Shown: positions 1 through 11,069 of the stretch, piece by piece | Numbering within the stretch: position 1 is the first letter of the stretch | How the letters are laid out: the number at the start of each line of letters is the position of its first letter | Assembly (NCBI GenBank): GCA_040143965.1 | Contig: JASJQH010000087.1 | Coordinates: forward strand, 1 to 31,821 | DNA: 31,821 bases | From: Basidiobolus ranarum | Lineage: Eukaryota > Basidiobolomycota > Basidiobolomycetes > Basidiobolales | Reading direction: 5' to 3' | The notes under the pieces: generated by a model | What the model saw: the letters and a program-made list of their open reading frames with translations, nothing else | Database searches by the model: none | Told to the model about the DNA's origin: nothing | Position numbers and translations under genes: made by a program

Positions 1-326
1 AATCTACCCTTGATACCTGTGTCGGCAATCATCTAAAGATTCTTGGCTCCAGAGTTATCGGCGCAATTGATGACAGCACCAACTGGGAGACCGAGAGACA
101 TACGGAACTTGTTACCAGAAGCTCCTCCGCGTCCTAAGAATCGAAAGTAATAGTGATATCATTAGTGAATTGTCTTTCAGAGTATTGGATATCTATTCGT
201 ATATTCATTCATCCATCAACAAGTTACAGATATTTCTGAAGTATAAACATCTCTCTCTTGCAGGAATACATGGGCAAAGCAATGTGAGCAAGCTAAATGA
301 ATATTCTACATACCGCGCTTAGACAT
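1..326 (-). CDS. RPL23: Ribosomal protein uL14 (RPL23), 5' part, runs off the left edge, in-frame TAG
   Basis: uL14 is a core protein of the 60S subunit near the subunit interface. Exon 1 (326-314) encodes M-S-K-R plus one base. The intron 313-134 has donor GTATGT and acceptor TTAG. Exon 2 starts at 133. The joined reading gives MSKRGRGG, then [18 protein letters not shown] and SGAKNL, which is the near-invariant uL14 start. Directly after KNL the codon at 35-33 is TAG, where the family has tyrosine (NLYII). The frame then continues to the edge with residues that still resemble the family (GIKGR), but two further positions also differ from expectation (Met for Ile, Asp for Val). The presence of the intron argues against a processed retrocopy. 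Either this copy is decaying or the end of the sequence is of poor quality. Identity of the family is secure; whether this copy is functional is not. Confidence 0.85.
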
Positions 327-913
327 ATTGATACGGTAAGTGGTGGAAAAAGAAGGAAGTCTTTTGAAATTAGTGCTCGTTTTGTTCTTGTGTGAATCCT
401 CCTGTCAAAAATTTCTACCGGTCACGGGATATCAATTTTTTTCTTCATAGTACTTCTGATTCGCAAGTATGTTAGTGAGTATTTAGATCTCACAATTTAG
501 ACAAATATCAAGTTCACTGATTAAATTACCATCCATCAGAGCTACTTGCTAAATCCATCACATTTATGAAATAGCCTGAATTTCCCTTTATTTCCGAGAT
601 GTCACATTGGTGATACACGAGATGTGGCTAATTTTCTATCACGCGCATGTTGTACAAATGGATAGTAAAGTTCTCTAACCGCGTGAATCCTGTGGCATTT
701 ATTCAGTGCACTCAGATACAAGGACAATAGCCAAACTGCTTATTTAAGTAGGAGTCACTCTAGAGTTAACTGAAATATCCAAGAGTTGAAAGAAGATTTT
801 ATTGTTTTTACCGGTAACATGATGTGATTGCGATATCTATTGTATGCAGTTGGTTAATTATACGTAAATATGAAAAGAGTGAGATCAAAAGAACATGGTT
901 GATGGAGGTTTGT
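327..913. other. Intergenic: uL14 promoter side and E3BP 3' side
   Basis: The uL14 gene and the E2-like gene are both on the minus strand, so this 587-base interval should hold the uL14 promoter and the 3' untranslated region of the E2-like gene. I see no convincing coding region, tRNA or repeat here. Stop-free stretches overlapping its right part are antisense to the E2-like gene. Confidence 0.5.
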
Positions 914-2747
914 TTACAAAATCATATTGATGGGGTTTTCCATGTAGAATTTAAATTTGTTCAAGAAATCTCCAGCAATGGCGGCATCCACAACACGATC
1001 ATCAATGCTGAGGTTAACAGTCATGACTTGTCTGGTCTTCAAGCTACCATTAACTGGTGCATTGTAGGAGAATTTCGCCTCACCTGAGAGGTAATCGAAG
1101 ACATCAGGTTCAGCGTTAGGCTCGACAACAGAGCTGAATTGACTTGATGTGCTAGACTCTTCATCTTCAATAACCTCAATCTTGGTACCACCAACCGCCA
1201 TAATACAGGCTTGGGGAGGATTGATGATGGCAGTGAATTGACCAATGCCATACATACCCAAGTTAGAAATACTGAAAGAACCACCTTGATATTCATTAGG
1301 CATCAACTTTCCAGCACGTGCTTTAGCAGCCAACTCTTTAACAGTCTTGGAGATGTTAGTCAAACCACGTTGATCGGCATTTTTAACAATAGGTGTAATA
1401 AGACCAGTGGGAGTGGCGACAGCAATGGAGATATCAATGGAATCAATACTCTCTCCAGAATCCTTCGCGGAGTTGTAACGAACGTTAAGCTCAGGAACAT
1501 CTCTTAGAGCAAGGGAAGTGGCACGAACAATAAAGTCATTGACAGAAACACTAATTTGGTTGTTCTCTTTCAATGTACGTCTGAGCTTGCTAATTTCATC
1601 AACAACGATATCTCTGGCGACATAGGAGTGTGGCACTGTAGATTTAGATTCAGACAGTCGTGAAGCAATAGCCCGACGCATGTTGGTGACAGGAACATCC
1701 TCATAAGCTGCGGATGGATTGGGTGAAGGTGCTTGAGGTGCTTTGGAAGCTGCTGGAGCCTTCGATTCGACCTGCGGTTGTGCTTTTGGTGCATCAACCT
1801 TGATAAGTCCGAGGAAACCTAAGACATCACCTTTAAGAATATGGCCCTTGGGTCCAGTGGCAGGAACTTTGTTAATGTCACTGATTTTATTGTTGCGAAC
1901 AATGTGGGCAACAGCTGGGCTCAAGTAATTATCACGATCGCCAGTGGAGGAGGCTTGGGAAGTAGCAGGGGCTATATCCAAAAGTTGGATAAGTTAAGAA
2001 CGTGGCAATTACGAAAATAAATAAATAGACTACCTTCAGTTGGAGCAGCAGTTGGTTTCTCGGCTTTAGGTGCGGGGGAATCAGAAGGAATATCAATGCT
2101 ACTAATGTCATCACCTTCCTCAGCCAAGAGAGCAATTAGAGAGTTGACAGCAACACCTTTGGTGCCAGTAGGGACCTAAGCCAAATTAAGTTCAATAAAT
2201 ATACTCATACGAATAATAGATTTTCACACGTAGAGCATATAGCTACGACTATTTGTTAACAAAATTTAGGATACATACGAGAATTTTGGCTAAAATACCG
2301 TCATCCTGTGCTTCGATTTCCATTTGAGCCTTATCGGTCTCGATCTCAAGAATGACTTCACCGGCTTCTAGCTTGTCACCTATGAGTGGAGGATATATAT
2401 GTATTTATATACAGAAAGGTGAACTTAATATCGATATGAACAAACCTTCATTCTTCTTCCAGTTAGTGATAGTTCCCTCAGTCATGGTAGGTGAGAGAGC
2501 GGGCATTAGCAACTTGGAAACAGCATTGCTAACGGAGGAATTATGGAAGCCTATATAATCAAGTTATCAGAAAAGAGTAAATAAAACTATTCACGAAAAG
2601 GAAATAACGTTTAAAAAGAGAGAGAAAACGAAAATGAAATATACTAAAATTAATAGCACTGAAAGTTTACGTACTACGTCTAAGAGCATTTCTAGCCACG
2701 CCAGAAGAAGTCAAAGAACGGAAAACACCAGAGCGAATACTGAACAT
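914..2747 (-). CDS. PDH complex E2-like protein, probable E3-binding protein (PDHX/Pdx1 type)
   Basis: Five exons: 2747-2675, 2550-2446, 2379-2279, 2175-2034, 1971-914 (492 residues). Residues 1-35 are a basic, Ser-rich mitochondrial presequence. A lipoyl domain follows (about 38-115) with the lipoyl-lysine motif ETDKAQ at K77. A peripheral-subunit binding domain lies at about 158-195 (LSPAVAHIV...), the site that binds E3. An acyltransferase-type domain fills about 225-492. It keeps the fold motifs [34 protein letters not shown] and the ENP tail. The E2 active-site motif HRxxDG is DDRVVDAA here (464-471), so the catalytic His and the Gly are gone. Animal PDHX shows the same kind of loss (SRVVDDE). 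An acidic Ser-rich insert sits before the final strand. The likely role is structural: docking dihydrolipoamide dehydrogenase into the PDH core in the mitochondrial matrix. The alternative, a true E2 (DLAT), is disfavoured by the lost His. Confidence 0.85.
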
Positions 2748-3814
2748 TGCGAGTAAAGGGTAAAGAAAAGCAAGCAGTTGACAAATGAATTTTATTTTCA
2801 ACAAGTCCTCACTAATGATATTGATGAAGCTATAAATGATAATCAACGTGGTTGGTCGCACTATATCTCTCAGATACCGTTGTACCTAGTTAGATACCCC
2901 ACATGAGCTTCAACTTTGAATTTAACTTTACCCAACAGCATATATTTACAAAATTTTCAGCCTTAGATCAAATCCAAAAAGGGGAATAGATTGGATAATA
3001 TCTGAATATATTATGAGCGACAAAGTTGGTAGAGAAATGGTAAATTAACGAAGATAAACTGAGCCACCGAGCCACAATGAGAATGATTATCTCCCTTTTC
3101 CCGCAACTAGGCCGAGCTGTTCCGAAAATGAAGCATCAGTGTGGCTTGAGGGAAATTTCGGATCTGTATGATTTTCAAGGTTCAAAGCAAGGAGTAAAAT
3201 ACCGAAGATATAAAATCACACTTGGTTCAAATATCTTTATTCTTCACCATCAGTTGAATTGTCTTTGCTCTTACAGAAGTCAATCATTGAATTGCCGGCA
3301 ACTAGTCAATAATGAGTATTTCATTTATTTAACTCTTACTCTACATATCTATTGCTAGAGACTGTGTTTGACCATCTGTTACTAGCTTTTGTGTGTTATG
3401 CATTGTAACTTCACACTAGTTATTCAGCCAACCTAGTATTTTACAAGTTAGTTTACTTAGCATAATGATGAGTTAGTTTAGTTACCACAATAAACAACCG
3501 ATGAGCTGAGTCTTGTTTAGCATGAATGTGTTGTACAAATTAGTGTCCAGGGCCAAATTCAAATCAATAGAAACCAATCATTAAGATGTTTAATATTACA
3601 CCGAAGCAAAGGCAGTCCCTCCTGAATTCACTACTTCAAAATTACTGGTGAAGTTTAAAATTACTATGATGAGCTGAGTATGAGTCGACTCGAATTGAAT
3701 CAAACTATTAGGGAGGATAACATTAAGACCCTGAGTAGGTTAGCACATACACACTTTTACTCCGACCCCTTTCTCTTCTTTCACTAAACTTCTACTCGTT
3801 GACAATTTTTAAAA
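2748..3814. other. Divergent intergenic region between E3BP and HOOK
   Basis: About 1.07 kb separates the start codons of the divergent E2-like and HOOK genes. A 93-codon stop-free stretch at 3077-3358 (+) has low-complexity, Tyr/Leu-rich content and no recognisable family, so I do not call it a gene. The decamer agttagttta recurs at about 3448 and 3471. A GAGCTGAGT-type motif (3671-3702) is shared with 25651-25676. Confidence 0.4.
3671..3702. repeat. Dispersed GAGCTGAGT motif, copy A
   Basis: GAGCTGAGT, a six-base insertion, then CGACTCGAATTGAATCA. The same arrangement without the insertion, and with 15 of 17 bases identical in the second half, occurs at 25651-25676. A shorter GATGAGCTGAGTC occurs at about 3499. 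Origin unknown: it may be a relic of a repeat family or a shared regulatory word. Confidence 0.35.
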
Positions 3815-6800
3815 ATGGACTTGGAGTCCAACGCTACTGGAATTATAGAATGGGTATATACAAATAATTAACAGCGCTTACGTATTAAATAAACAACTTA
3901 ATTTTTCTTTTTGTTTTGTTTTTACTTGAACTTAAAGGTCAACACATTCGGCTCTATTACTCGTAAAGCTGAAACCATTTCCGACTTTTCTGATGGGATT
4001 TTATTATGGGAGGTGCTTGCTGAGATGTAGGGAAAAATTTCCATTTAATTTACTGAAAATGGCCACAAATTCATATTCTACTTAACTTTTAGCGATCCTC
4101 AGTGGTTTAAACTCATCCGTTCGGCTGACGTTGGAGATAATTGGGTTCTAAAGTTTAACAATCTCAAAAAATTATACAAATTAATTACTCGATACTACGA
4201 AGAGATCCTCGGCCATTCATCTGATTTGCTAGATGCCCCTAATCTTACTTCAATTGCAAAAGATGGGGAAATAAACGAAACCATGAAGCTGGCTTCACTT
4301 ATCGTTGCTTTGGCGGTTCAATGCGAAAGTAATGCTATTTACATTGAAAAAATTCAGTCTCTCACACAAGAGGCTCAGCATGCTTTAATGCTAGCAATTG
4401 AACAGGTACCCTTTATCTTACCATAAAAATATCTCGTAAAGACCCCTGTGTTTAAGCTAAGTTTCACCAGGTTATGAGCAAACTCGGAGATGAGCAGGCT
4501 GCAGAGAAAGCGGAAAACCCTCAACTTATTGCGTAAGTAATGTTCATCTAAATGTGGTACTCTTCTCTAAGGGTCTTGGAATCTAATTACTTCAACGTAG
4601 AGATCAACAAATCCTTGAATTGGAGGCTGATCGGGCTCGTGTGATAAACGAACATGAAGAACTTAAGCATAATTATAATGAGTTAATGGAGGATCATAAG
4701 CAGCTTGAGTACAAGATTGTAGGTACTTAACGAGGTCTCTCGAAAAGGTTCATTCACTTACATTGCGAATTTTAGGAGGATTTGACTACAGAGAAGAGTG
4801 ACCTAACGAACAGATTGAGAGATCTTGAACAAGTTGCTGCAAGAGCCGATCAAACTGGCAAAGCAGATTTTTTGATGAGAACTGAAATCGACAACTTAAA
4901 GCAGGACTTGTAAGTAGCCTGATATGCATATTGCCACTAGCTCTATTTATAATGACAATTTTTTCATCAAATCTAGGGAGCGGGCAGAAACTCAACGACA
5001 TGAAGCTGAGATGCTTGCCAGTCAACAAGAAACTCTCATTAACGATCTTAATCGCAAGGTTTCAATTCTTTAAAGACATTCTATTTAATCGCATCTTTCG
5101 CTAACTAGTTGATTAGCTTGAAGATAGTTCTAAGAAAGCTGACGAAGCGACCAAATTGAAAGACCAATTGCAGGAGTATAAGCATGCTGCTGAGAAACTA
5201 CAGAAAACTGAAAACGTGATTGAAAAGTACAAGAAGAAGCTGGAAGAGAGTACTGATCTTCGAAAGCAAGTCAAGGTGTGTAATTTGATGGTGACAAAAT
5301 GAAGAGATTTTCGTCGACTAACATCATTTTCTAGACTTTAGAAGATCAAAACAAGCAATTGGTTGAGAGGAATCATCACATCGAAGAGGAGTATCGTAAA
5401 GTTAGCCAGTTTAAAGCCTTAATGGACTCTTACAAGGATCAAATAGCAAATATGGAAAGTAAAAACAATCTCCTAGTCATCGAGAAAAACAAATTGGAGT
5501 TCGAGTTCGGCAAACTTAAGGAGCAATACGATATGCTTGAGTTGGAACGCAACAGTGATAATGAACAACTTCAAGTTCTTGAAGATAGACTACGAGAGCT
5601 AGAGCTTGGCGGTAATTGTTCATAAATATTGTTTTAAATTAGGCTTTAATCCTAATACCTATTCCATTCTTTAAGGTGGAGGCCTTGGTCTTGAGCTCAA
5701 CAGAGCCCACAATGGAGATGGTGATTTGGAGGCACCTAGTCAAGGTCTCAGTGAAGCGTTAGCTGAGTCTAGCGCCACCGAGCTGTACGTGTTGATATTA
5801 GTCCTCAAACCAATTTATATTTGGCACTAATTGTTCTTGTTTAGTAAACTTAAAGTAATGCGTTTGGAGCGTGAAGTGCAAGCCATGCATCAAACCAGAA
5901 ATGATCCTGGAAATGCTCAACAGATCATTTTGTTAGAAAACCTGTTGGAGGATTCTAACCGCATGAAGACCAAATTTGAACAGGTAAGATTCGGACGTTC
6001 AACCTCTATTATAGTATCTTTGAACTGATTTTTGCCATAGGATTATCTTAAAGCTCACCAACAGAACCTTATTCTTGAAAACGAAGTGGATCTCTTGAGA
6101 GCTGCTTCTGGAGACGATCCTGACCGGTAAATACATTTCATGTCATCTTCCGAATAGTCAAATACTGATACATTGTTGCATCTAGTGCTGCTAGTGATTT
6201 TGCACTTACTTTGAGGATGAAATTGAATGACTCGGAGAAGGAACTTTCTGAAATTAAAGAGAAGTCTGCTGCAGCAGAAGCCAAACTGGCAAGTATTGAA
6301 AAAGAGCTTGTCATTGCCAAATCGGACCGTATCCTTCATGCTATGAATAAGCTTGTTTACAATCAAATGCTGTTCATTTGTTATTCTTAATTGTGTTTAT
6401 AGTTAATCTGGTTGGAAAAGACAAATTGGATGCTTTGGCTGCTATACGCGAAGAAGCCGGTGCCGAAATCAATAAGCTTCAACGGGAATATGATGCATTG
6501 GTCATACGAAATCGTGAACTTGACGCTGAAAACAAAAAGCAAATGCTCCAAATTAATGAACTCCTAATCGAAAAAGACTCGGTTCAAACACAGAACATTC
6601 AAAGCAAAGATATCCTACTCGAGAAAGAGCGCATTAATAGGTATTGTGGAAAGGTCTGCCTAAGTAAGAGTTCATTGACCATAACCGAATGTTTTTATTT
6701 CAAGCGAACTTAAGGTGACGCTAGCGGCTTTGGAGAGTAAGAATAAAACGGGTGATGCGGAACCACTTAAGAATCAACTACTTACTGAATCCCAGAAAAA

Positions 6801-7387
6801 TCTGAAGCTTCTGGAAGAAATTGACAAAAAGAACAATGATATCAACATGTTCTTAGCTAAATTGAAAAAAGCTAAAGAGGTAATATTATCCATCGATCAT
6901 CTTACGTTATACATTTGTTGATTCTAATATATTGCAGTATATACGCCATCAAGATTACAAGATGAAAATGCTCAAGGAGAAGGCTGAAACTGTTCCCAAG
7001 GTACACTTGATGATTCTAGCACCTTGGATATATTTGCAGATGTTTAATCTTTTGGATGATATTTAAAGATGAACTACGAAGAAGCTCTCACTTCTCTCCA
7101 AGCCGAACTTACCAATCGTGACAAGGAAGTTGGCAGATTAAAGGTATACCAAACCCAGTAAACTGAGATATATTTCTTGGGTTATTAACAACGTTGCATC
7201 TTGTATTTAGGCCATGGTCAATGAAACTAGAGTACAGGCCAAGAGGGAACAGCAACTTATTATATCTGCTTGGTATGATCTGGCAAGACGTGTTCAACGA
7301 GATGTTGCCGCGCCGCAAAGAAACGGACCAACTTCATGGTTGGGTCAACAAAGACGTACACTGGATATCCCATTGAAAAGGCGTTAG
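3815..7387 (+). CDS. HOOK family dynein adaptor (18 exons)
   Basis: Exons: 3815-3853, 3938-4026, 4093-4405, 4471-4532, 4601-4718, 4776-4909, 4977-5058, 5117-5275, 5335-5611, 5676-5784, 5845-5983, 6041-6126, 6186-6328, 6403-6640, 6705-6879, 6938-7000, 7069-7143, 7211-7387, giving 825 residues with all phases consistent. The N-terminal HOOK (calponin-like) domain covers about residues 1-150, with WVNTFGSI, FSDGILLWEVL, DPQWF and NWVLKFNNLKKLY. Long heptad-rich coiled coils follow, broken by a Gly-rich linker (GGGLG) near residue 425. The C-terminal segment EQQLIISAWYDLARRVQRD is the conserved HOOK tail. Family knowledge: fungal Hook links dynein-dynactin to early endosomes through the FTS-FHIP complex. 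The start is the first ATG in frame with the HOOK domain and is preceded by an A-rich context. Intron 13 has U12-type signals (separate entry). The protein is about 100 residues longer than animal HOOKs, mainly in coiled coil. Confidence 0.93.
6329..6402 (+). other. U12-type (minor spliceosome) GT-AG intron in HOOK
   Basis: The 74-base intron begins GTATCCTTC, a perfect match to the core U12 donor RTATCCTT. Near the 3' end lies TTCTTAAT (6385-6391 region), one mismatch from the U12 branch consensus TCCTTAAY, with the branch A 12-13 bases before the exon. It interrupts the codon in phase 1. No U2-type pyrimidine tract precedes the TATAG acceptor. The other HOOK donors do not have this sequence. 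Confidence 0.75.
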
Positions 7388-7723
7388 CATAATGGACTAG
7401 TCGATGCTTAGATTATTCTTTATTTTTCTCACCCTTGAATTGTCGATTAGTTATAGTTGAATCATATACCTCTGTAGCATAATAACCTCAAGCTGAAGAT
7501 TATAACTCCAAATATTTAAACTTATCGCTATATTTAATCCAACCCTCTTATCCTAATCTACAATATACGCACCTGGTTGAACATTTATCTTAGCAAGTAC
7601 TATGATTAGGAAGTGATGCAAATGCTGTATACTTTATTTGTTTTAGGTGAATGCACGAGATATGTGAGGGTAGTGGATGGGAATGATATATGGCAGGGAT
7701 GAGAGTGAAATAGAAATTAAAGC
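7388..7723. other. Convergent 3' regions of HOOK and ferredoxin reductase
   Basis: The HOOK stop (TAG 7385-7387) and the reductase stop (7726-7724, minus) face each other across 336 AT-rich bases. The interval should hold both polyadenylation regions. I see no further gene in it. Confidence 0.5.
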
Positions 7724-9290
7724 CTAATCCAAGATTCGGAGCATTTCTTCGACAGATGTGAATTTCTCACGAGGTTTGCCGCGAGCAGCCCCTACATCAA
7801 ACTCCACTTGCTCGATATTCTTCCAATCTTGATAAGAAACAACGCGGACATTTCTCTCTTTCAAGAGATTAGATACATCTCGACCAGGTTGGGTGGGATT
7901 AAGTAGCGGTTTTCCATCCTTGATGTCAGCTGCAATAGCACCTGCTGTCTCAAAAGCATCTTGCATAGTAGAAACAATCACCCCAGAGGGTCCTCTCTTC
8001 AACCAGCCAGATGTGTACATTCCAGCTAATGACTGCTCACCATCCACTACTCTCCCATGCACATTGGGGACTACACCCCGTCTAATATCAAATGGAATAC
8101 CTTCGATAGGTGTGCTCTTGTATCCAATACTTCTGAATACTAATCCTGATTCTACATCCTCATAAGATCCTGTACCTAGAGCAACTGGTGCATCAGCTGG
8201 ACCTTCTAAAGTATTGATTTCCATCTTAACAGCTTTGACACGGTTATTCTCGGCAATTATTTCCACTGGACTTCTCAAAAATTTCAAAGACCATGATTTG
8301 TCAGCGTTCTTTATAGCATTAGAAGGAATCTCTTTTTCAAGGACACCTAAAAGTCGCTTTAGTGCGCGATTTTTTGATAGTAGAGCTTGACCATGAGAGA
8401 GCTGATCCTGTAATAAATCAACATCAACTTCCAACTTTGTGTTTGGTAAAGCGAACATCTCACGCAACTCTTTAGTAGTGAAGGCAACCTATATGATCAA
8501 TTCGATGTGTTAATAAAGAAGATAAATAGAATTCCGAAATTTAGGCCATTGACTTGAATACCTGAAGAGGTCCTCTTCTTCCTACAACGTGAACGCGTCT
8601 GATCCTGCTCTTGGATAACGCTTCCAAAGCATGCTCGGTAATATCGGTCTTTCTAAGCTCATCGATGGGACTTAGTAGAACTCTAGCTACATCTAGAGCG
8701 ACATTACCTTGACCAATGACCATAGCAGTGTCAGTAGAGGTCAAATCAAGATCGATCTGCTTGTGATCTGGATGTCCATTATACCAGCCAACGAAAGCAC
8801 GTGCTGAGTGAACACCTCCAGCATTTTCATTTTTGATGTTGAGAACTCTATCCTCACTTGCTCCATAAGAGAGAACGATGCCGTCGTACGTGTCTTTAAG
8901 TTCACTCACCGAAATATCTTTTCCAACTGTTACATTACCGAAGAAACGAAAGTCCGAGGATTGGGCTACTTCATCGAACCGATTCATCACTAACTAGAGC
9001 CACAAATGGGAAGAAAAATTCACTTTGATAAGTAACTACAATAAATAAATATACTATATATGAAATGCTACAGAAGAAGAAAACCATCTTCGTACCTTTA
9101 CTTCTGGGTGGTCTGGAGCAACACCAAAACGAACCAATCCGTGTGGAACTGGAAGTGACTCAAACATATCTACCTTCGTTCCAGGAAGTAGTTGCATAAC
9201 TTTGGCAGCGGTATAAAAACCGCCGGGACCACTCCCTACAATAGCCAGTGAAGGCGCTTTAGAAGCCTGGGTAACTAGAGTTCTAAACAT
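7724..9290 (-). CDS. ARH1: Mitochondrial NADPH:adrenodoxin (ferredoxin) reductase
   Basis: Three exons: 9290-9096, 8993-8562, 8488-7724 (463 residues). The protein transfers electrons from NADPH via FAD to mitochondrial [2Fe-2S] ferredoxin, supporting Fe-S cluster assembly, heme A and ubiquinone hydroxylation. The N-terminal FAD-binding motif is AIVGSGPGGFYTA (about 15-27), followed by PHGLVRFGVAPDHPEVK. The NADP-binding stretch GQGNVALDVAR lies in exon 2, with ARAFVGWYNG before it. The hallmark GWLKRGPSGVI is in exon 3. The chosen start gives the short presequence MFRTLVTQASKA; an in-frame ATG nine codons upstream (9317) is also open, so the start is uncertain. Length is slightly under the animal enzyme. 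The gene symbol follows the yeast orthologue by family assignment, not by any annotation seen. Confidence 0.94.
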
Positions 9291-9652
9291 TGCGAAGTAG
9301 AAAAAATTGCCAACCACGAATTATCAGTGAAAGTACATGTATTTATATTGAATTATTCTTACCTCGAATAATATGTTACATAACAGTCAGTTATTTTGCA
9401 CCAATTAATCAACTTTGTATCTTTGTTGTACTACCGTACATAGTTTGATTAATAATCTTCATAAGCAATATTTCGTGTTGTAGTACATTACTAGATTTAG
9501 AGATGAAAAGCAGTAACAATGCTCCGCAGAAGTTGGTTTGAAAATATCCTGATTGATTATGATCAATTAAAATTCAAGAATCATAACACGTGTTCAATTG
9601 ATATAATTGTTAAACCATTTTCTAGGAAGTCCGGTTTTTTTTACTTGATATC
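9291..9652. other. Divergent promoter region, ferredoxin reductase / Spp2
   Basis: This interval of 362 bases lies between the divergent starts. It is AT-rich and contains the tract tttttttt at about 9635 just before the Spp2 ATG. I recognise no specific binding site and no additional gene. Confidence 0.4.
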
Positions 9653-10820
9653 ATGTTCAAACTTCAACTCAAAGGTAAGGGAAGGCAAGAGGAATCGACC
9701 TCCAATTCAGAACCCAAAAAATTCGGTTTCAGTTTCTCCAAAACTAAGCCTAAGCCCAAGCCTAAACTATCTCAGACACTAGCCAAGGGAGCTTTTGGCG
9801 AAGAAACTGATAAACGTAAAAGAGATGAGAACGAGATTGAATATGTGACTGGTCTTGAGGAAAATGAGATCACAAGGTATTTATTTTTGTAAAATTGTGT
9901 GTTATTATTTTCAAGCTGTTCTTTTATCTAAAACTATGTAACTTCCTTAGTTTAAATCCCAAAAAGAACGGACCTCTAGTTATTCCATCGTTGAAAAATA
10001 CAGATTTAAGACAAACCAAAAAAAAGGCTCATTATATTCCGGAAAAAGAGCAGGAAACTAGTAAATCTGTAGAACCGACTATACTGAATAACAAGCCACT
10101 TACTTATGGTCTACAAATCCAAACAAAAACCGCTGTAAAAGAGATCAAAACGGAAACTAACGAAAGCATCGGTGAAAGTAGTACTTTGACTAACACCAGC
10201 GTAACCTCTACGACTATTGAAGAAACAGTTACTGTTAACGCTAATCCTGAAGAATCTCTGACGAGTCAAGCTATTAAAGAACTTACTAGAGGTAGCCATT
10301 TCAAAAACAATTTTTACCGGATGACAGTAATCTAATTTGCATCCCAATCATTAGGAGCCACATCTGATGATGACGATACTAACTCATCACAAAGGAAAGT
10401 CTTGCCGGCTGTAGGAGCCAACGAAATGTTAAATGAAGGTGAACTGTATAAGCAAGATGTGGAGTCTAGGCCTAGAGAGGTAAGTATTTGATCAACACAG
10501 GTTACATCATTGTATGTTACTAATTGCTAAGATAGTGTACACTTGAGGAGTATGAGGAAGTTCCTGTCGAGGAATTTGGCGCTGCTTTACTTCGTGGAAT
10601 GGGCTGGAAGGATGGTCAAATAATTGGCAAATCGGGAAAGAATGGGTATTTATTCATGGCTACATGCATTTATTATCCAAGTTCTAACTGTAGACATTAA
10701 ATTTGTTCTAGATTGTTGAAGCCAGTTGACTTTGCCGCTCGTCCCAACTTACTAGGTTTGGGTGCTCGTCCTAAACCTCCCGGCTTGGATGAGAAGAAGC
10801 CTCGTCGCAGGGTAAATTAG
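9653..10820 (+). CDS. SPP2: Spp2-like G-patch pre-mRNA splicing factor
   Basis: Exons: 9653-9876, 9951-10291, 10355-10479, 10536-10645, 10712-10820 (302 residues). The N-terminus FKLQLKGKG, with FGFSFSK soon after, resembles the Spp2/GPKOW/MOS2 family. The middle is Lys/Thr/Glu-rich and disordered. The conserved block lies in exons 4-5: VPVEEFGAALLRGMGWKDG, then GKSGKNG and LLKPVDFAARPNLLGLGARP. This is the G-patch that activates the DEAH helicase Prp2 during spliceosome activation. No KOW domain follows, so the protein resembles yeast Spp2 rather than animal GPKOW. The 3' end is ambiguous. Reading through ends R-R-R-V-N-TAG at 10818-10820. However, AGG|GTAAAT at 10811, with a CTAAC branch and a CCTAG acceptor near 10871, would make a terminal intron that splices directly to TGA and removes only V-N. 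Confidence 0.88.
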
Positions 10821-11069
10821 CTATTATGTTCATGATTTCATGTCAAGGTTCTAACTGTAACATCTTGCCTAGTGATAAACGAAAGTCACCTCTATAAAGT
10901 ATATGTTTGCGTGTATATATGTTATTGGCCTCGATGCTGTCTTACTAGAAAGTTTTATTAATATATTTAACTCCAACATCCAAGACCCTTTGGTGTGATA
11001 CTTTGATTCAAAAATATAGAGACCATCTGGGTTTGGAACAATAATATTACATAGATGATTGAGAGCAAA

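Noticed and set aside
914-2747. Calling the E2-like gene DLAT (active E2)
   Set aside because: The catalytic His and Gly of HRxxDG are not present, so E3-binding protein fits better.
3077-3358. 93-codon stop-free stretch on the plus strand
   Set aside because: Composition is low in information, there is no family resemblance, and it sits in a divergent promoter region with no splice partners.
3465-3506. ATGATGA and CTGA resembling box C/D snoRNA signals
   Set aside because: The spacing is only about 30 bases, with no convincing terminal stem or C'/D' boxes.
8541-8990. Ferredoxin reductase exons as separate small genes
   Set aside because: The three frames join at canonical splice sites in phase 0 and together give one full-length enzyme.
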